Assembly: GCF_019748365.1 (NCBI RefSeq)
Contig: NZ_JAIEPN010000085.1
Coordinates: forward strand, 1-42,169
Length of the DNA stretch: 42,169 nt
Source of the DNA: Novosphingobium sp.
GTDB taxonomy: Bacteria; Pseudomonadota; Alphaproteobacteria; Sphingomonadales; Sphingomonadaceae
Direction of reading: 5' to 3'
Shown here: positions 7,381 to 15,722 of the stretch, piece by piece
How positions within the stretch are numbered: position 1 is the stretch's first letter
Layout of the letters: each line of letters opens with the position of its first letter
Made by a program: the position numbers and the translations under genes
Notes under the pieces: model-generated
Told to the model about the DNA's origin: nothing
What the model saw: the letters and a program-made list of their open reading frames with translations, nothing else
Databases searched by the model: none

Positions 7381-8766
7381 ATGCCTGAAACCAACGCAAA
7401 CGAACGCTTTGGCCAGCCGAAGGGGCTCTGGACCCTCGCCGGCACCGAATTCTGGGACCGGGTCTCGTTCCACGGGATGGTCTCCATGCTGGTCCTCTAC
7501 ATGACCGGAGACTTGCTGGTCGGCGCCCGCAGCGAGCAGATCGTCGGCTTTGCTGCCTATCGCAGTTTCCTGCAGTCCATCGGGGTGACGATGACCCCAA
7601 CGGGGATCGCCACCCAGACGTTCGGTCTCTACTTCGCCGGAGTCACTTTCCTGCCGCTGGTGGGAGGCTGGCTGGGCGACAAGGTCGTGACCCGGCGCAC
7701 CGCTGTCGCCACCGGTGCCATGTCGATGACCGCAGGGCACTTCTGCATGGCCTTCGATGCCACCTTCCTGCTGGCGCTGGTTCTGCTGGTGACAGGGGCG
7801 GGCTTGCTGCGCGGCAACCTTACGCCGCAGATCCGCGCGCTCTATGCCGAAGGCGACCGGCGGCTGGCCGATGCTTTCCAGGCCTACAGCTTTGCCATCA
7901 ACATCGGCGCATTCGTGGCCCCGATCGCCAGTGGCGCGGTGGCCAAGGCCTATGGCTGGCATGCCGGCTTCGCGGTGGCGGGCTTTGGCATGCTGGCAGG
8001 GCTGGTCTGGTATCTCGCCGGATCGCGCCACTTGCCGGTGCAACCCCCACGCGTCAGGCACGCCGGGCCCGCGCGAGCCTTCACGCCGCGCGAGCGGCGC
8101 GGGCTGATCGGGCTTGCGCTGGTCTGGCCGGTAAGCCTCGCCTTCTGGACCAGTCAGGCGCAGATCTGGAACGTCTACAGCCTGTGGGTGCGCGATCACA
8201 TCCGCATGGAAGTGGGCGGCTTTGCCGTGCCGATTCCGTGGCTGCAATCGCTCGACGGACTTGCCCCGGCCGTGGCCGCGCCGATCCTGATCCTGCTCTG
8301 GCGGTCGCAGGCCAGACGCGGGGCCGAACCGACCACGCTGACCAAGGCGGCCACCGGCTGCCTGATCATGGCGGGATCGACCCTGATGCTCGCCGCCGAA
8401 CCCGCCTTTGCCGGTTCCGATGACCGCGGACCGCTCTGGCTGGTCGTGCTGTTCCATGTCGTCTCGAACTTCGGCGCGATCAGCTTTGCCCCGGTGATCC
8501 GCTCCTTCTTTGCCGAACACGCGCCCGAACAATGGAGGGGGACCGTCATCGGCCTCGAATCGCTGTCGGTCACCGGGGCCAGCCTGCTCAGCGGCGTCAT
8601 GGGCGGCTGGTATCAGTCCGTCTCTCCGCCGCTGTTCTGGGCGGTCAGCGCCTCGATCTCAGGTAGCGCCGGCATCGTGTTGCTGCTCGTGCGGCACCGG
8701 CTGGTGCGCTGGATCGAGGGGAACGATGCCAGCCCCATCAGTCCGGACCCAAATACATTGCAATAA
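7381..8766 (+). CDS. Peptide MFS transporter (POT/PTR2 family), first of a tandem pair
   Basis: 461 residues with about 12-14 membrane helices. POT-family hallmarks are visible: EFWDRVSFHGMVSMLVLYMT in the first helix, GGWLGDKVVTRR after helix 2, LLRGNLTPQIRALY and the PTR2-type AYSFAINIGAFVAPI. Members import di- and tripeptides with protons. The first-helix proton/peptide motif normally reads ExxER; here it is E-F-W-D-R, with Asp in place of the second Glu. The neighbour at 8807-10183 is a clear paralogue with the same change. The start ATG at 7381 immediately precedes the conserved FGQPKGLW segment. The two genes are separated by 40 bases and likely form one unit. Confidence 0.9.
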   Translation: MPETNANERFGQPKGLWTLAGTEFWDRVSFHGMVSMLVLYMTGDLLVGARSEQIVGFAAYRSFLQSIGVTMTPTGIATQTFGLYFAGVTFLPLVGGWLGDKVVTRRTAVATGAMSMTAGHFCMAFDATFLLALVLLVTGAGLLRGNLTPQIRALYAEGDRRLADAFQAYSFAINIGAFVAPIASGAVAKAYGWHAGFAVAGFGMLAGLVWYLAGSRHLPVQPPRVRHAGPARAFTPRERRGLIGLALVWPVSLAFWTSQAQIWNVYSLWVRDHIRMEVGGFAVPIPWLQSLDGLAPAVAAPILILLWRSQARRGAEPTTLTKAATGCLIMAGSTLMLAAEPAFAGSDDRGPLWLVVLFHVVSNFGAISFAPVIRSFFAEHAPEQWRGTVIGLESLSVTGASLLSGVMGGWYQSVSPPLFWAVSASISGSAGIVLLLVRHRLVRWIEGNDASPISPDPNTLQ

Positions 8767-8806
8767 CCCTAGCTTCGTCCACTCTGGCTCGGAGTGGAGG
8801 ATATCT

Positions 8807-10183
8807 TTGGCCGATCAAACAGCCCCCGCGTCCGTGCGCACAACCGATCTGTTCGGCCAGCCCAAGGGCCTCTGGGTCCTCGCCGGCACCGAGTTCTGGG
8901 ACCGCATCTCGTTCCACGGCATGGTCGCGATGCTGGTGCTCTACATGACCGGCGACCTGCTGCTGCACCCCGATCGCGTCGCCACCATCATCGGTTTTGC
9001 GCCCTGGCGCGCCGCGCTCGAAGCCACCTCCGGGGCGCTCAGCCCGCAGGCGCTAGCGCTGCAGACTTTCGGCTACTACTACGCCTGCGTCACCGGCTTC
9101 CCGCTGCTCGGCGGCTGGATCGGTGACCGGGTGACGGGCCGCAAGATCGCCGTCGGCGGCGGCGCGGCGATGATGACGATGGGCCATTTCGCGCTCGCCT
9201 TCGATCGCACCTTCCTCATCGCGCTGGTTCTCCTGATGTGTGGCGCGGGCCTGCTGCGCGGCAATCTCTCGGCGCAGATCAAGTCGCTCTATGCCAATGG
9301 AGATGCCCGCGAGGTCAATGCCTTCCAGTACTACTACCTCGGCATCAACTTTGGCGCCGCCGCCGCGCCGATCCTGAGCGGCAGCGTCGCCGCTATCTGG
9401 GGCTGGCATGCCGGTTTCGCGGTGGCGGGCTTCGGCATGCTGATCGGCCTTGCAACCTATCTCGCCGGCCAGCGCTGGCTAACCGCCGCACAGCATGGCG
9501 CCCGCCAGCCCACCGGCAAACGGGCGCCCCTCACCCCGGGCGAGCGCCGCCGCGTGCTGGGTCTCCTGATGATCTGGCCGATGGTGGTAGGATACTGGAC
9601 GGCGCAGGCGCAGATCTGGAATGTCTACAACATCTGGCTGCGCGACAGCGTGAACCTTGATCTGGGCGGCTTCAGTGTCCCGGTCCCGTGGTTCCAGTCG
9701 CTGGACGGCCTTGCCCCGGGCCTGTTCATTCCGCTCGTCCTGTGGATCTGGTCGATGCAGGCCAAGCGCGGACGCGAACCCGATGTCCTCACCAAGCTTG
9801 CCATCGGCAGCGTGATCTTCGGCCTCAGCGTCGGCCTGCTCGCGGCGGGGCCGCTAATGGCGAACACCGCGGGCCGCGCGCCCATCGCCCTCCCGCTACT
9901 CTTCCACGTGACCTCGAACTTCGGCGCGATGTACTATGCCCCCGTCATCCTCGGTCTCTACGGCACACGCGCGCCGGAGAGCCTGCGCGGCACCTTTGTC
10001 GGGATCTGCATGCTGGCCGTCGCAGCCGGCAGCATTCTGAGCGGCTGGATGGGCGGGCTCTACGAAAGCCTCGGCCCAGCGCCGTTCTGGCTGATCAACG
10101 CCGCTATCTGCACCGGCGCCGGGATCGGCATCCTGATTGCCGCGCCGGTGTTGAACCGCCTGCTGGCGCAGGACGAGGCCTAA
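8807..10183 (+). CDS. Peptide MFS transporter (POT/PTR2 family), second of a tandem pair
   Basis: About 458 residues from a TTG start at 8807 that has GGAGTGGAGG ending six bases upstream. No ATG gives a better start: the ones upstream lie inside the previous gene. The protein aligns throughout with its neighbour: [20 protein letters not shown] against the first copy, [41 protein letters not shown]. It also has the ExxDR variant of the first-helix motif. The two have diverged considerably, so this is an old duplication, possibly with different substrates. Its last four bases overlap the end of hslU on the opposite strand. Confidence 0.9.
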   Translation: MADQTAPASVRTTDLFGQPKGLWVLAGTEFWDRISFHGMVAMLVLYMTGDLLLHPDRVATIIGFAPWRAALEATSGALSPQALALQTFGYYYACVTGFPLLGGWIGDRVTGRKIAVGGGAAMMTMGHFALAFDRTFLIALVLLMCGAGLLRGNLSAQIKSLYANGDAREVNAFQYYYLGINFGAAAAPILSGSVAAIWGWHAGFAVAGFGMLIGLATYLAGQRWLTAAQHGARQPTGKRAPLTPGERRRVLGLLMIWPMVVGYWTAQAQIWNVYNIWLRDSVNLDLGGFSVPVPWFQSLDGLAPGLFIPLVLWIWSMQAKRGREPDVLTKLAIGSVIFGLSVGLLAAGPLMANTAGRAPIALPLLFHVTSNFGAMYYAPVILGLYGTRAPESLRGTFVGICMLAVAAGSILSGWMGGLYESLGPAPFWLINAAICTGAGIGILIAAPVLNRLLAQDEA

Positions 10184-11481
10184 AGAATATACTTCGACAG
10201 ATCCGCGTTGCCCGCCAGCCCTGCCAGCCGTTCTGCCACATAAGCCGCATCCACCGTCACCGTCGTCCCGCGCCGGTCTTCGGCCTCAAAGCTCACTTCC
10301 TCGAGCAGCTTTTCCATCACCGTCTGCAACCGCCGCGCGCCGATGTTCTCGACCGTCTCGTTCACTTGCGCCGCCGTCCGCGCGACAGCCCGGATCGCGT
10401 CCGGCGTGAAGTCCACCGTCACTTCCTCCGTGCCCAGAAGTGCGCGGTACTGCTCGACAAGGTTTGCCCGCGTCGAGGAGAGGATATGCACGAAATCGTC
10501 CTCGGTCAGCGCAGTCAGCTCCACCCGGATCGGCAGACGCCCCTGCAGTTCGGGCAGCATGTCGCTGGGCTTGGCCACATGGAACGCGCCCGAGGCGATG
10601 AACAGCACGTGGTCAGTCTTCATCGGCCCGTACTTGGTCGCGACCGTCGTGCCCTCGATCAAGGGCAGCAGATCGCGCTGCACGCCCTCGCGGCTGACGG
10701 AGCCGCCGCGCACGTCGCTCACCGCGATCTTGTCGATCTCGTCGATGAACACGATACCGTTGGTCTCGGCATTGATCAGCGCCGCGCGCGCGACGTCGTC
10801 CTGATCCATGCGCTTCTCGGCCTCTTCGTCGACCAGCTTGTCCCAGGCATCCGCCACGCGCAGCTTGCGCCGCTTGAGCGGCTTCTGCCCGAAGGCCTTG
10901 CCCATCATCTCGGAGAGGTTGATCATGCCGATCCCGCCCTGCATGCCTGGGATTTCCATGGCCTTGGCGGGCGTATCCTCCACCTCGATCTCGACCTCGA
11001 CGTCGTTCATCGCGCCTTCGGTGATCCGCTGGCGAAAGCTCTCACGCGTCGCCTCGCTCGCGCCGTCGCCGACCAGCGCCTTCAAAAGCCGGTCCATCGC
11101 CGCCTTGCTAGCCGCCTCGCGCACCGCCTCGCGCCGGCGCTCCTTTTCGAGCCGCACCGCTTCCTCGACCAGATCGCGCGCGATCTGCTCCACATCGCGG
11201 CCGACATAGCCAACTTCAGTGAACTTGGTCGCCTCGACCTTCACGAACGGCGCTTCGGCCAGCTTCGCCAGCCGCCGGCTGATCTCGGTCTTGCCGCAGC
11301 CCGTGGGCCCGATCATCAGGATGTTCTTCGGCGTCACTTCATCGCGCAGTTCAGGCGGCAGCTTCTGCCGCCGCCAGCGATTGCGCAAGGCGACCGCCAC
11401 GGCCTTCTTGGCATCGGCCTGGCCGACAATATGCGCATCAAGCGCGGCAACAATGGCTTTGGGCGTCAGGCTTTCAATCAT
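10180..11481 (-). CDS. hslU: ATP-dependent protease HslVU, ATPase subunit HslU (ClpY)
   Basis: A 433-residue AAA+ unfoldase that feeds proteins into the HslV peptidase. Seen: N-terminal [17 protein letters not shown], Walker A GPTGCGKT, the pore loop motif GYVGRDVE, Walker [12 protein letters not shown], and the C-terminal LSKYIL tail that inserts into HslV. I chose the ATG at 11481 (MIESLTPKA), which matches family length and has GAGAGA upstream; a GTG at 11493 is the alternative. It lies downstream of hslV on the same strand, with a 56-base spacer that contains a palindromic repeat element. Confidence 0.97.
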   Translation of the reverse strand: MIESLTPKAIVAALDAHIVGQADAKKAVAVALRNRWRRQKLPPELRDEVTPKNILMIGPTGCGKTEISRRLAKLAEAPFVKVEATKFTEVGYVGRDVEQIARDLVEEAVRLEKERRREAVREAASKAAMDRLLKALVGDGASEATRESFRQRITEGAMNDVEVEIEVEDTPAKAMEIPGMQGGIGMINLSEMMGKAFGQKPLKRRKLRVADAWDKLVDEEAEKRMDQDDVARAALINAETNGIVFIDEIDKIAVSDVRGGSVSREGVQRDLLPLIEGTTVATKYGPMKTDHVLFIASGAFHVAKPSDMLPELQGRLPIRVELTALTEDDFVHILSSTRANLVEQYRALLGTEEVTVDFTPDAIRAVARTAAQVNETVENIGARRLQTVMEKLLEEVSFEAEDRRGTTVTVDAAYVAERLAGLAGNADLSKYIL

Positions 11482-11494
11482 GGATTCTCTCACT

Positions 11495-11528
11495 CCCCTC
11501 CCGCGTGCGAGAGGGGTCGGGGGTGGGT
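11495..11528. repeat. REP-like GC palindrome between hslV and hslU
   Basis: The sequence starts CCCCTCCCGCGTGCGAGAGG and continues with a GGTCGGGGGTGGGT tail. It forms a stem (CCCCTC / GAGGGG) followed by a G-rich tail. The same pattern occurs twice, head to head, at 40733-40825. This repetition and the location in a spacer point to a dispersed REP-type element rather than a gene-specific signal. It could shape hslV/hslU mRNA stability, and it lies directly against the hslU translation start region. Confidence 0.65.
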
Positions 11529-11537
11529 CAGCGGCGC

Positions 11538-12095
11538 TCAGATTTCTTCCAGCGTCACGCGGTCATTGGTGAAGACGCAGACTTCCGCCGCCACCTGCAT
11601 CGCCCGGCGCGCGATCTTCTCCGCATCGTCCTCGTAAGGATCGAGCGCCCGCGCCGCCGCCAGCGCATAGTTCCCGCCGGAGCCGATCGCGGCGATTCCG
11701 CCTTCGGGCTCCAGCACATCGCCGTTGCCGGTCAGGATCAGCATCGTCTCGGCATCCGCGACGATCATCAGTGCTTCGAGATTGCGCAAATACTTGTCAG
11801 TCCGCCAGTCCTTGGCGAGTTCCACGGCGGCGCGCATCAGCTGCCCCCGATGCTGCTCCAGCTTGCGCTCCAGCCGTTCGAACAAGGTGAATGCATCCGC
11901 CGTCGCGCCCGCGAAGCCGGCAATCACCTTGCCTTCCCCGATGCGCCGAACTTTCCGCGCATTGGGTTTCATCACGGTGTTGCCCATGGAAACCTGCCCG
12001 TCACCGGCAATGACGGTGCGGCCGTTTTTCTTGACGCCGATGATCGTGGTGCCGTGCCACTGCACGAGCCCGTGTGCGGAATGTCTGTCGTTCAT
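11538..12095 (-). CDS. hslV: ATP-dependent protease HslVU, peptidase subunit HslV (ClpQ)
   Basis: 185 residues. HslV is a proteasome-beta-like N-terminal threonine peptidase forming a double hexamer with HslU. The mature active-site threonine is Thr16 in [11 protein letters not shown], so a 15-residue propeptide ([15 protein letters not shown]) must be removed; such short propeptides are normal in alphaproteobacteria. Conserved blocks follow: [82 protein letters not shown]. The ATG at 12095 is the natural start. Transcribed with hslU; bamE lies 50 bases upstream on the same strand. Confidence 0.97.
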   Translation of the reverse strand: MNDRHSAHGLVQWHGTTIIGVKKNGRTVIAGDGQVSMGNTVMKPNARKVRRIGEGKVIAGFAGATADAFTLFERLERKLEQHRGQLMRAAVELAKDWRTDKYLRNLEALMIVADAETMLILTGNGDVLEPEGGIAAIGSGGNYALAAARALDPYEDDAEKIARRAMQVAAEVCVFTNDRVTLEEI

Positions 12096-12145
12096 GCACC
12101 CGATATGGGGCGCACAAAATCCGGTTCAAGCGCTATGCCGAACCC

Positions 12146-12652
12146 TCAGCTTCCGTTGGGCCCGGAACCCTGCGGTCCGCCGCCCGCACCGGCTTGCCCG
12201 GGAATCGCGCCGACCGAACCGATGTTGCCGAACAGATCCTCGAAGAAGCTGCGGTTGCGGCCCAGGGTCGGGGTCTTGTGGCCATCGGGATTGAGCGAGA
12301 CGACCTTTTCCATCCCCCGCTGTTCCACGCTGGAAACATTTCCCTTCTCGTCGAAGTTCACCATCAGCACGGTCTGTGTCTTGGCCTGCGGGCGCTTGAA
12401 TGGGCGCTGCTTGGTATCGATCGAGACGTAGTACCAGATCTGCTTGCCGAACTCGCTCTTGAACGTCGGCTGGCCCAGCGCGCGCTGCACGGAAGTGCGG
12501 TTGTCGATCCCCGGCTGCACCGAACCCGTCAGCGCCGGATCGATCAGATAGCCGCGGTGGTCCTTGATGCTGGCACAACCGCTGGCCATGAGCGTCAGCG
12601 CGCCCAGCGCCGACACCGCCCGCAGTCCCTTGATCCAGCCGTACCCTCGCAT
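12146..12652 (-). CDS. bamE: Outer membrane protein assembly factor BamE (lipoprotein)
   Basis: 168 residues. A lipoprotein signal with lipobox LMASGC places the lipidated cysteine at residue 26, for anchoring on the periplasmic face of the outer membrane. The SmpA/OmlA fold follows: VQPGIDNRTSVQRALGQPTF, WYYVSIDTKQRPFK and VNFDEKGNVSSVEQ. BamE is an accessory subunit of the Bam machine that folds outer-membrane beta-barrels. The C-terminal tail (GNIGSVGAIPGQ, then glycine-rich) is longer than in gammaproteobacteria and typical of alphaproteobacterial members. It is divergent from the bc1 chaperone gene at 12848, an arrangement I know from other alphaproteobacteria. Confidence 0.9.
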   Translation of the reverse strand: MRGYGWIKGLRAVSALGALTLMASGCASIKDHRGYLIDPALTGSVQPGIDNRTSVQRALGQPTFKSEFGKQIWYYVSIDTKQRPFKRPQAKTQTVLMVNFDEKGNVSSVEQRGMEKVVSLNPDGHKTPTLGRNRSFFEDLFGNIGSVGAIPGQAGAGGGPQGSGPNGS

Positions 12653-12847
12653 GCGCTACTCCAAAACCGCTGGCGCAAGGCACCGGCAGCTGCCGTGCCC
12701 GATCGGGGCGTTTGCCAAACCGCAAGCGCGCCCTATATCGCCATTCATCGACCCGTGCCTTAAGGCGCGCGGCCAATTACTGCAATGGCACTCAGGCGCT
12801 TTCCCCGCCCTGAACCGCGCCGCATCGCAAGAAGGACACCCGCTCCC

Positions 12848-13363
12848 ATGTCTCTCCTCGCCCGACTGTTCGGTGCCCGCCAGGATGATCGCGATACCGT
12901 GCGCGAGCTGTGGCACCGCGTCGTTGCCATCGCGCGCGAGAAGGAATGGTACCGCGATTGCGGTGTCGCCGATACGCTGGCGGGCCGGTTCGACATGATC
13001 ACGCTGGTGCTCAGCCTCGTCATGCTGCGCATGGAGCATGAGGACGCCTTGATCGCCCCCAGCGCGCGCCTGACCGAGCTGTTCGTCGAGGATATGGACG
13101 GCCAGTTGCGCGAACAGGGTGTAGGCGATGTCGTGGTCGGCAAGCATATCGGCAAACTGATGGGCACGCTCGGCGGCCGTCTCGGCGCCTACCGCACAGG
13201 CCTTGCCGGTGGTGAGGTCGCGATGGCTGAAGCCGTGCGCCGCAACGTGACGCTCACCTCCGGCACCGATCCCCTGCTCGTCGCGCAGCGCGCCCGCGCC
13301 TTCGCCGCCGGCCTCGCGCTCGTCCCCGGCTTCCGCGTGCTGGCGGGAGAAATCGGCAGATGA
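12848..13363 (+). CDS. Ubiquinol-cytochrome c chaperone family protein (CBP3-like)
   Basis: 171 residues from the ATG at 12848 (MSLLARLFG), with AGAAGGACA upstream. The pattern LWHRVVAIAREKEWYRDCGV, DTLAGRFDMITLVLSLVMLR and LTELFVEDMDGQLREQGVGD matches the family related to mitochondrial Cbp3, which helps assembly of cytochrome b in complex III. It overlaps the next gene, a YceD/DUF177 protein, by four bases (ATGA), so the two are translationally coupled. An in-frame ATG at 12785 would add 21 arginine- and proline-rich residues and is less likely. Confidence 0.88.
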   Translation: MSLLARLFGARQDDRDTVRELWHRVVAIAREKEWYRDCGVADTLAGRFDMITLVLSLVMLRMEHEDALIAPSARLTELFVEDMDGQLREQGVGDVVVGKHIGKLMGTLGGRLGAYRTGLAGGEVAMAEAVRRNVTLTSGTDPLLVAQRARAFAAGLALVPGFRVLAGEIGR

Positions 13364-13878
13364 GCCTGCCCGCGCCAGAATACAGCTACCCGGTCGATCT
13401 GCGGCAGATCACCGATGCGCCGCTCACGCTCGTGCCGGATGATGCCGCGCGTCGCCGCCTAGCCGGGCGCTTCGGAATCACGGCGATTCCCGCGATGCAG
13501 GCCACTGTCCAGCTGGTGCGCGAGGGTGAACGGGTCACCGCCACTGGCCGCCTCGTGGCCGACGTGATCCAGGCCTGCCGCGTCTCCGCCGAAGACTTTC
13601 CCGTTCATATCGACGAGCCCGTCCAGATGCGCTTCGTGCCCCTCGCAGGCGCCATCACGCCGGACGAGGAAGTGGAGCTCAGCGCCGACGACCTTGACGA
13701 GATCGAATACGAAGGCACCGCCTTCGATCTCGGCGAAGCCATCGCGCAGACCCTCGCGCTTGCCATCGATCCCTTCGCCGAAGGCCCGAATGCCGACGCC
13801 TTCCGCGCCGAACATGGCCTCAATGACACCGCGCCCACCGGCCCCTTCGCCGCCCTCGCCGCGCTGAAGAAGGACTGA
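13360..13878 (+). CDS. yceD: YceD/DUF177 family protein
   Basis: 172 residues. The DUF177 family (YceD) is linked to accumulation of 23S rRNA/large-subunit assembly. Visible features: YPVDLRQITDAPLTLVPDDA, VTATGRLVADVIQACRVSAE and an acidic block DEEVELSADDLDEIEYEGTA near residues 107-126, then LGEAIAQTLALAIDPFAEGP. The cysteine in QACRVS is the usual single one. In many bacteria this gene precedes rpmF (ribosomal protein L32); here a MATE transporter follows instead. Coupled by ATGA overlap to the bc1 chaperone gene. Confidence 0.88.
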   Translation: MSLPAPEYSYPVDLRQITDAPLTLVPDDAARRRLAGRFGITAIPAMQATVQLVREGERVTATGRLVADVIQACRVSAEDFPVHIDEPVQMRFVPLAGAITPDEEVELSADDLDEIEYEGTAFDLGEAIAQTLALAIDPFAEGPNADAFRAEHGLNDTAPTGPFAALAALKKD

Positions 13879-13882
13879 GCCG

Positions 13883-15376
13883 GTGGACCAGCCCACGTCT
13901 CCTGTTCGCACCAAACCAAGCCACGGCCCCATCCGCGGCCCCAAGGACGGCCACCGCGATCTGACGAAAGGCCCGATACTCACCACCCTGCTGATGTTCT
14001 CGGCGCCGACGCTCGTCTCGAACATCCTCCAGGCGCTCAACGGCTCGGTCAATTCGGTCTGGGTCGGCCAGATGCTGGGCGATTCCGCCCTCGCCGCCAC
14101 CGCGAACGCCAATGTCGTGATGTTCCTGCTGTTCGCCGCGGTGTTCGGCTTCGGCATGGCCGCCACGGTCAAGGTCGGGCAGGCCTTCGGCGCGGGCAAC
14201 ACCGATGCCGCGCGCCGCACGTTCGGCACCGCCATCGGCCTTTGCGTCGGTCTCAGCCTCGTCCTCGCGCCGCTCGGCTGGCTGCTGACCCCGGCTCTCC
14301 TGCGCGCGATGAGCACCCCGCCCGAGATCTTCGGCTTTGCGCTGATCTACCTGCGGCTGATCTTCGTCGCGATGCCCGCTTCCACCATCACCGTGATCAT
14401 GGGCATGGGCCTGCGTGGTGCAGGCGATGCGCAGACATCGCTGCGCTTCATGATCGTCTCGGTCGTGCTCGATGTCGGGCTCAACCCGCTGCTGATCGGC
14501 GGCTTTGGCCCGGTTCCGCCGCTCGGCATTGCCGGTTCGGCGCTCGCCACGGCGATCGCCGCCTATGTCTCGATGGCCGGCCTCATCCTCTATGTCTACG
14601 CCAAGGGCCTGCCGCTGCGTCTGCGCGGACGCGAGCTTGCCTACCTCATCCCCGATCCCGCCGAACTGCGCTACATCCTGACCAAGGGCCTCCCCATGGG
14701 CGCGCAGATGCTGATGATCTCGGCCTCGGGGCTCATCATCATCGGCCTCGTCAATCAGGAAGGCGCGATGACCAGCGCCGCCTATGGCGCCTCGCTGCAG
14801 GTCTGGACCTACCTCCAAATGCCCGCGATGGCGATTTCCGCGGCGCTCAGTGCCATGGCCGCACAGACCATCGGCGCCGGCCTCGTCGGGCGCCTCGGCA
14901 AGATCACCCGCGCGGGGCTGATCCTCAATGTCTCGATCACCGGCACGCTGCTCCTGCTGCTGCTTGCGTTCGATCGCCCGGTGCTCACCCTGTTCCTCGG
15001 CCCGACCAGCCCCGCGGTCGATGCCGCGCGCCACATCCAGTTCCTAGGCAGCTGGAGCTACATCCTGTTCGGCATGACCATCGTCCTGTTCGGCACGATG
15101 CGCGCGGGCGGCGTGGTCATCACCCCCATCGTTGTCCTCGGCATCGCGATGTATCCTGTCCGCCTCGGCTTCTATGCGCTGGCCTACCCTTCACTCGGCG
15201 TCGACGCGCTATGGCTGTCCTTCCCGGTCGGCTCCGCCGCCGCGCTCCTCATGGCCACCTGGGCCTACCGCCGCCCCGGCTGGCGCCAGCACGCCCGCGT
15301 GGTCGATTCTGACGAATGCAGCGAGGAAGCGCAGGCCGACGGCGACTGCTCAGGCCGCATGGCGCCGTCGCTGTAG
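13883..15376 (+). CDS. MATE family efflux transporter
   Basis: 497 residues and about 12 membrane helices, matching the MATE family that exports cationic drugs and metabolites using Na+ or H+ gradients. Signs are LTKGPILTTLLMFSAPTLVS at the N-terminus, LNGSVNSVWVGQMLGDSALA, the internal repeat GLPMGAQMLMISASGLIIIG, and GMGLRGAGDAQTSLRF. Start is the GTG at 13883 with AAGAAGGA upstream, four bases after the yceD stop, suggesting readthrough from that operon. The last 30 residues are acidic and cysteine-containing and look like a non-conserved cytoplasmic tail. Converges with the small gene at 15381. Confidence 0.92.
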   Translation: MDQPTSPVRTKPSHGPIRGPKDGHRDLTKGPILTTLLMFSAPTLVSNILQALNGSVNSVWVGQMLGDSALAATANANVVMFLLFAAVFGFGMAATVKVGQAFGAGNTDAARRTFGTAIGLCVGLSLVLAPLGWLLTPALLRAMSTPPEIFGFALIYLRLIFVAMPASTITVIMGMGLRGAGDAQTSLRFMIVSVVLDVGLNPLLIGGFGPVPPLGIAGSALATAIAAYVSMAGLILYVYAKGLPLRLRGRELAYLIPDPAELRYILTKGLPMGAQMLMISASGLIIIGLVNQEGAMTSAAYGASLQVWTYLQMPAMAISAALSAMAAQTIGAGLVGRLGKITRAGLILNVSITGTLLLLLLAFDRPVLTLFLGPTSPAVDAARHIQFLGSWSYILFGMTIVLFGTMRAGGVVITPIVVLGIAMYPVRLGFYALAYPSLGVDALWLSFPVGSAAALLMATWAYRRPGWRQHARVVDSDECSEEAQADGDCSGRMAPSL

Positions 15377-15380
15377 GCGC

Positions 15381-15620
15381 CTAGTCCTTGCCGTTGCGCC
15401 AACGCCAACCACCGGCGGTCCGGGTCGCGCAGATCCATAGCAATGCCGCAGTCAGCACCATGATCACGCAGAAACCGACAAGGGGCGGCAGTACGCGCGG
15501 CATGACGATCACGCTTGCGAAATAGCCGATCAAGATGGCCCAGCCTTCCCAAGCGATGGGCAGGCCAGCACCGTAGCCATACCGCTTCGGTGCGAACCAG
15601 GGTTTGCGTGCTTGTGCCAT
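15381..15620 (-). CDS. Small conserved membrane protein (KPWFAPKRYGYG type)
   Basis: 79 residues from the ATG at 15620, with GAGGAG upstream. The N-terminus KPWFAPKRYGYGAGLPIAWE is a pattern I have seen in short proteins of unknown function in proteobacteria and Bacteroidetes. Two hydrophobic helices follow (WAILIGYFASVIVMPRVL and LVGFCVIMVLTAALLWIC), then a basic end. No function is known to me. An in-frame start 87 bases upstream would add an unconvincing 29-residue tail. It lies downstream of the HerA-type ATPase gene on the same strand (102-base gap). Confidence 0.72.
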   Translation of the reverse strand: MAQARKPWFAPKRYGYGAGLPIAWEGWAILIGYFASVIVMPRVLPPLVGFCVIMVLTAALLWICATRTAGGWRWRNGKD

Positions 15621-15722
15621 AGCCGCCGCGCTCCTCGTCGTCCGACTGGGGACGACGTATCTCTTTGCTAGCACATTCGCCGCGCCGGTACACGCGATCT
15701 GCGACAAGCCGAGACGTGCTGC

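Noticed and set aside
10180..11637. Long open frame on the plus strand opposite hslU.
   Set aside because: Shadow of hslU; no family features and an arginine/histidine-rich composition.
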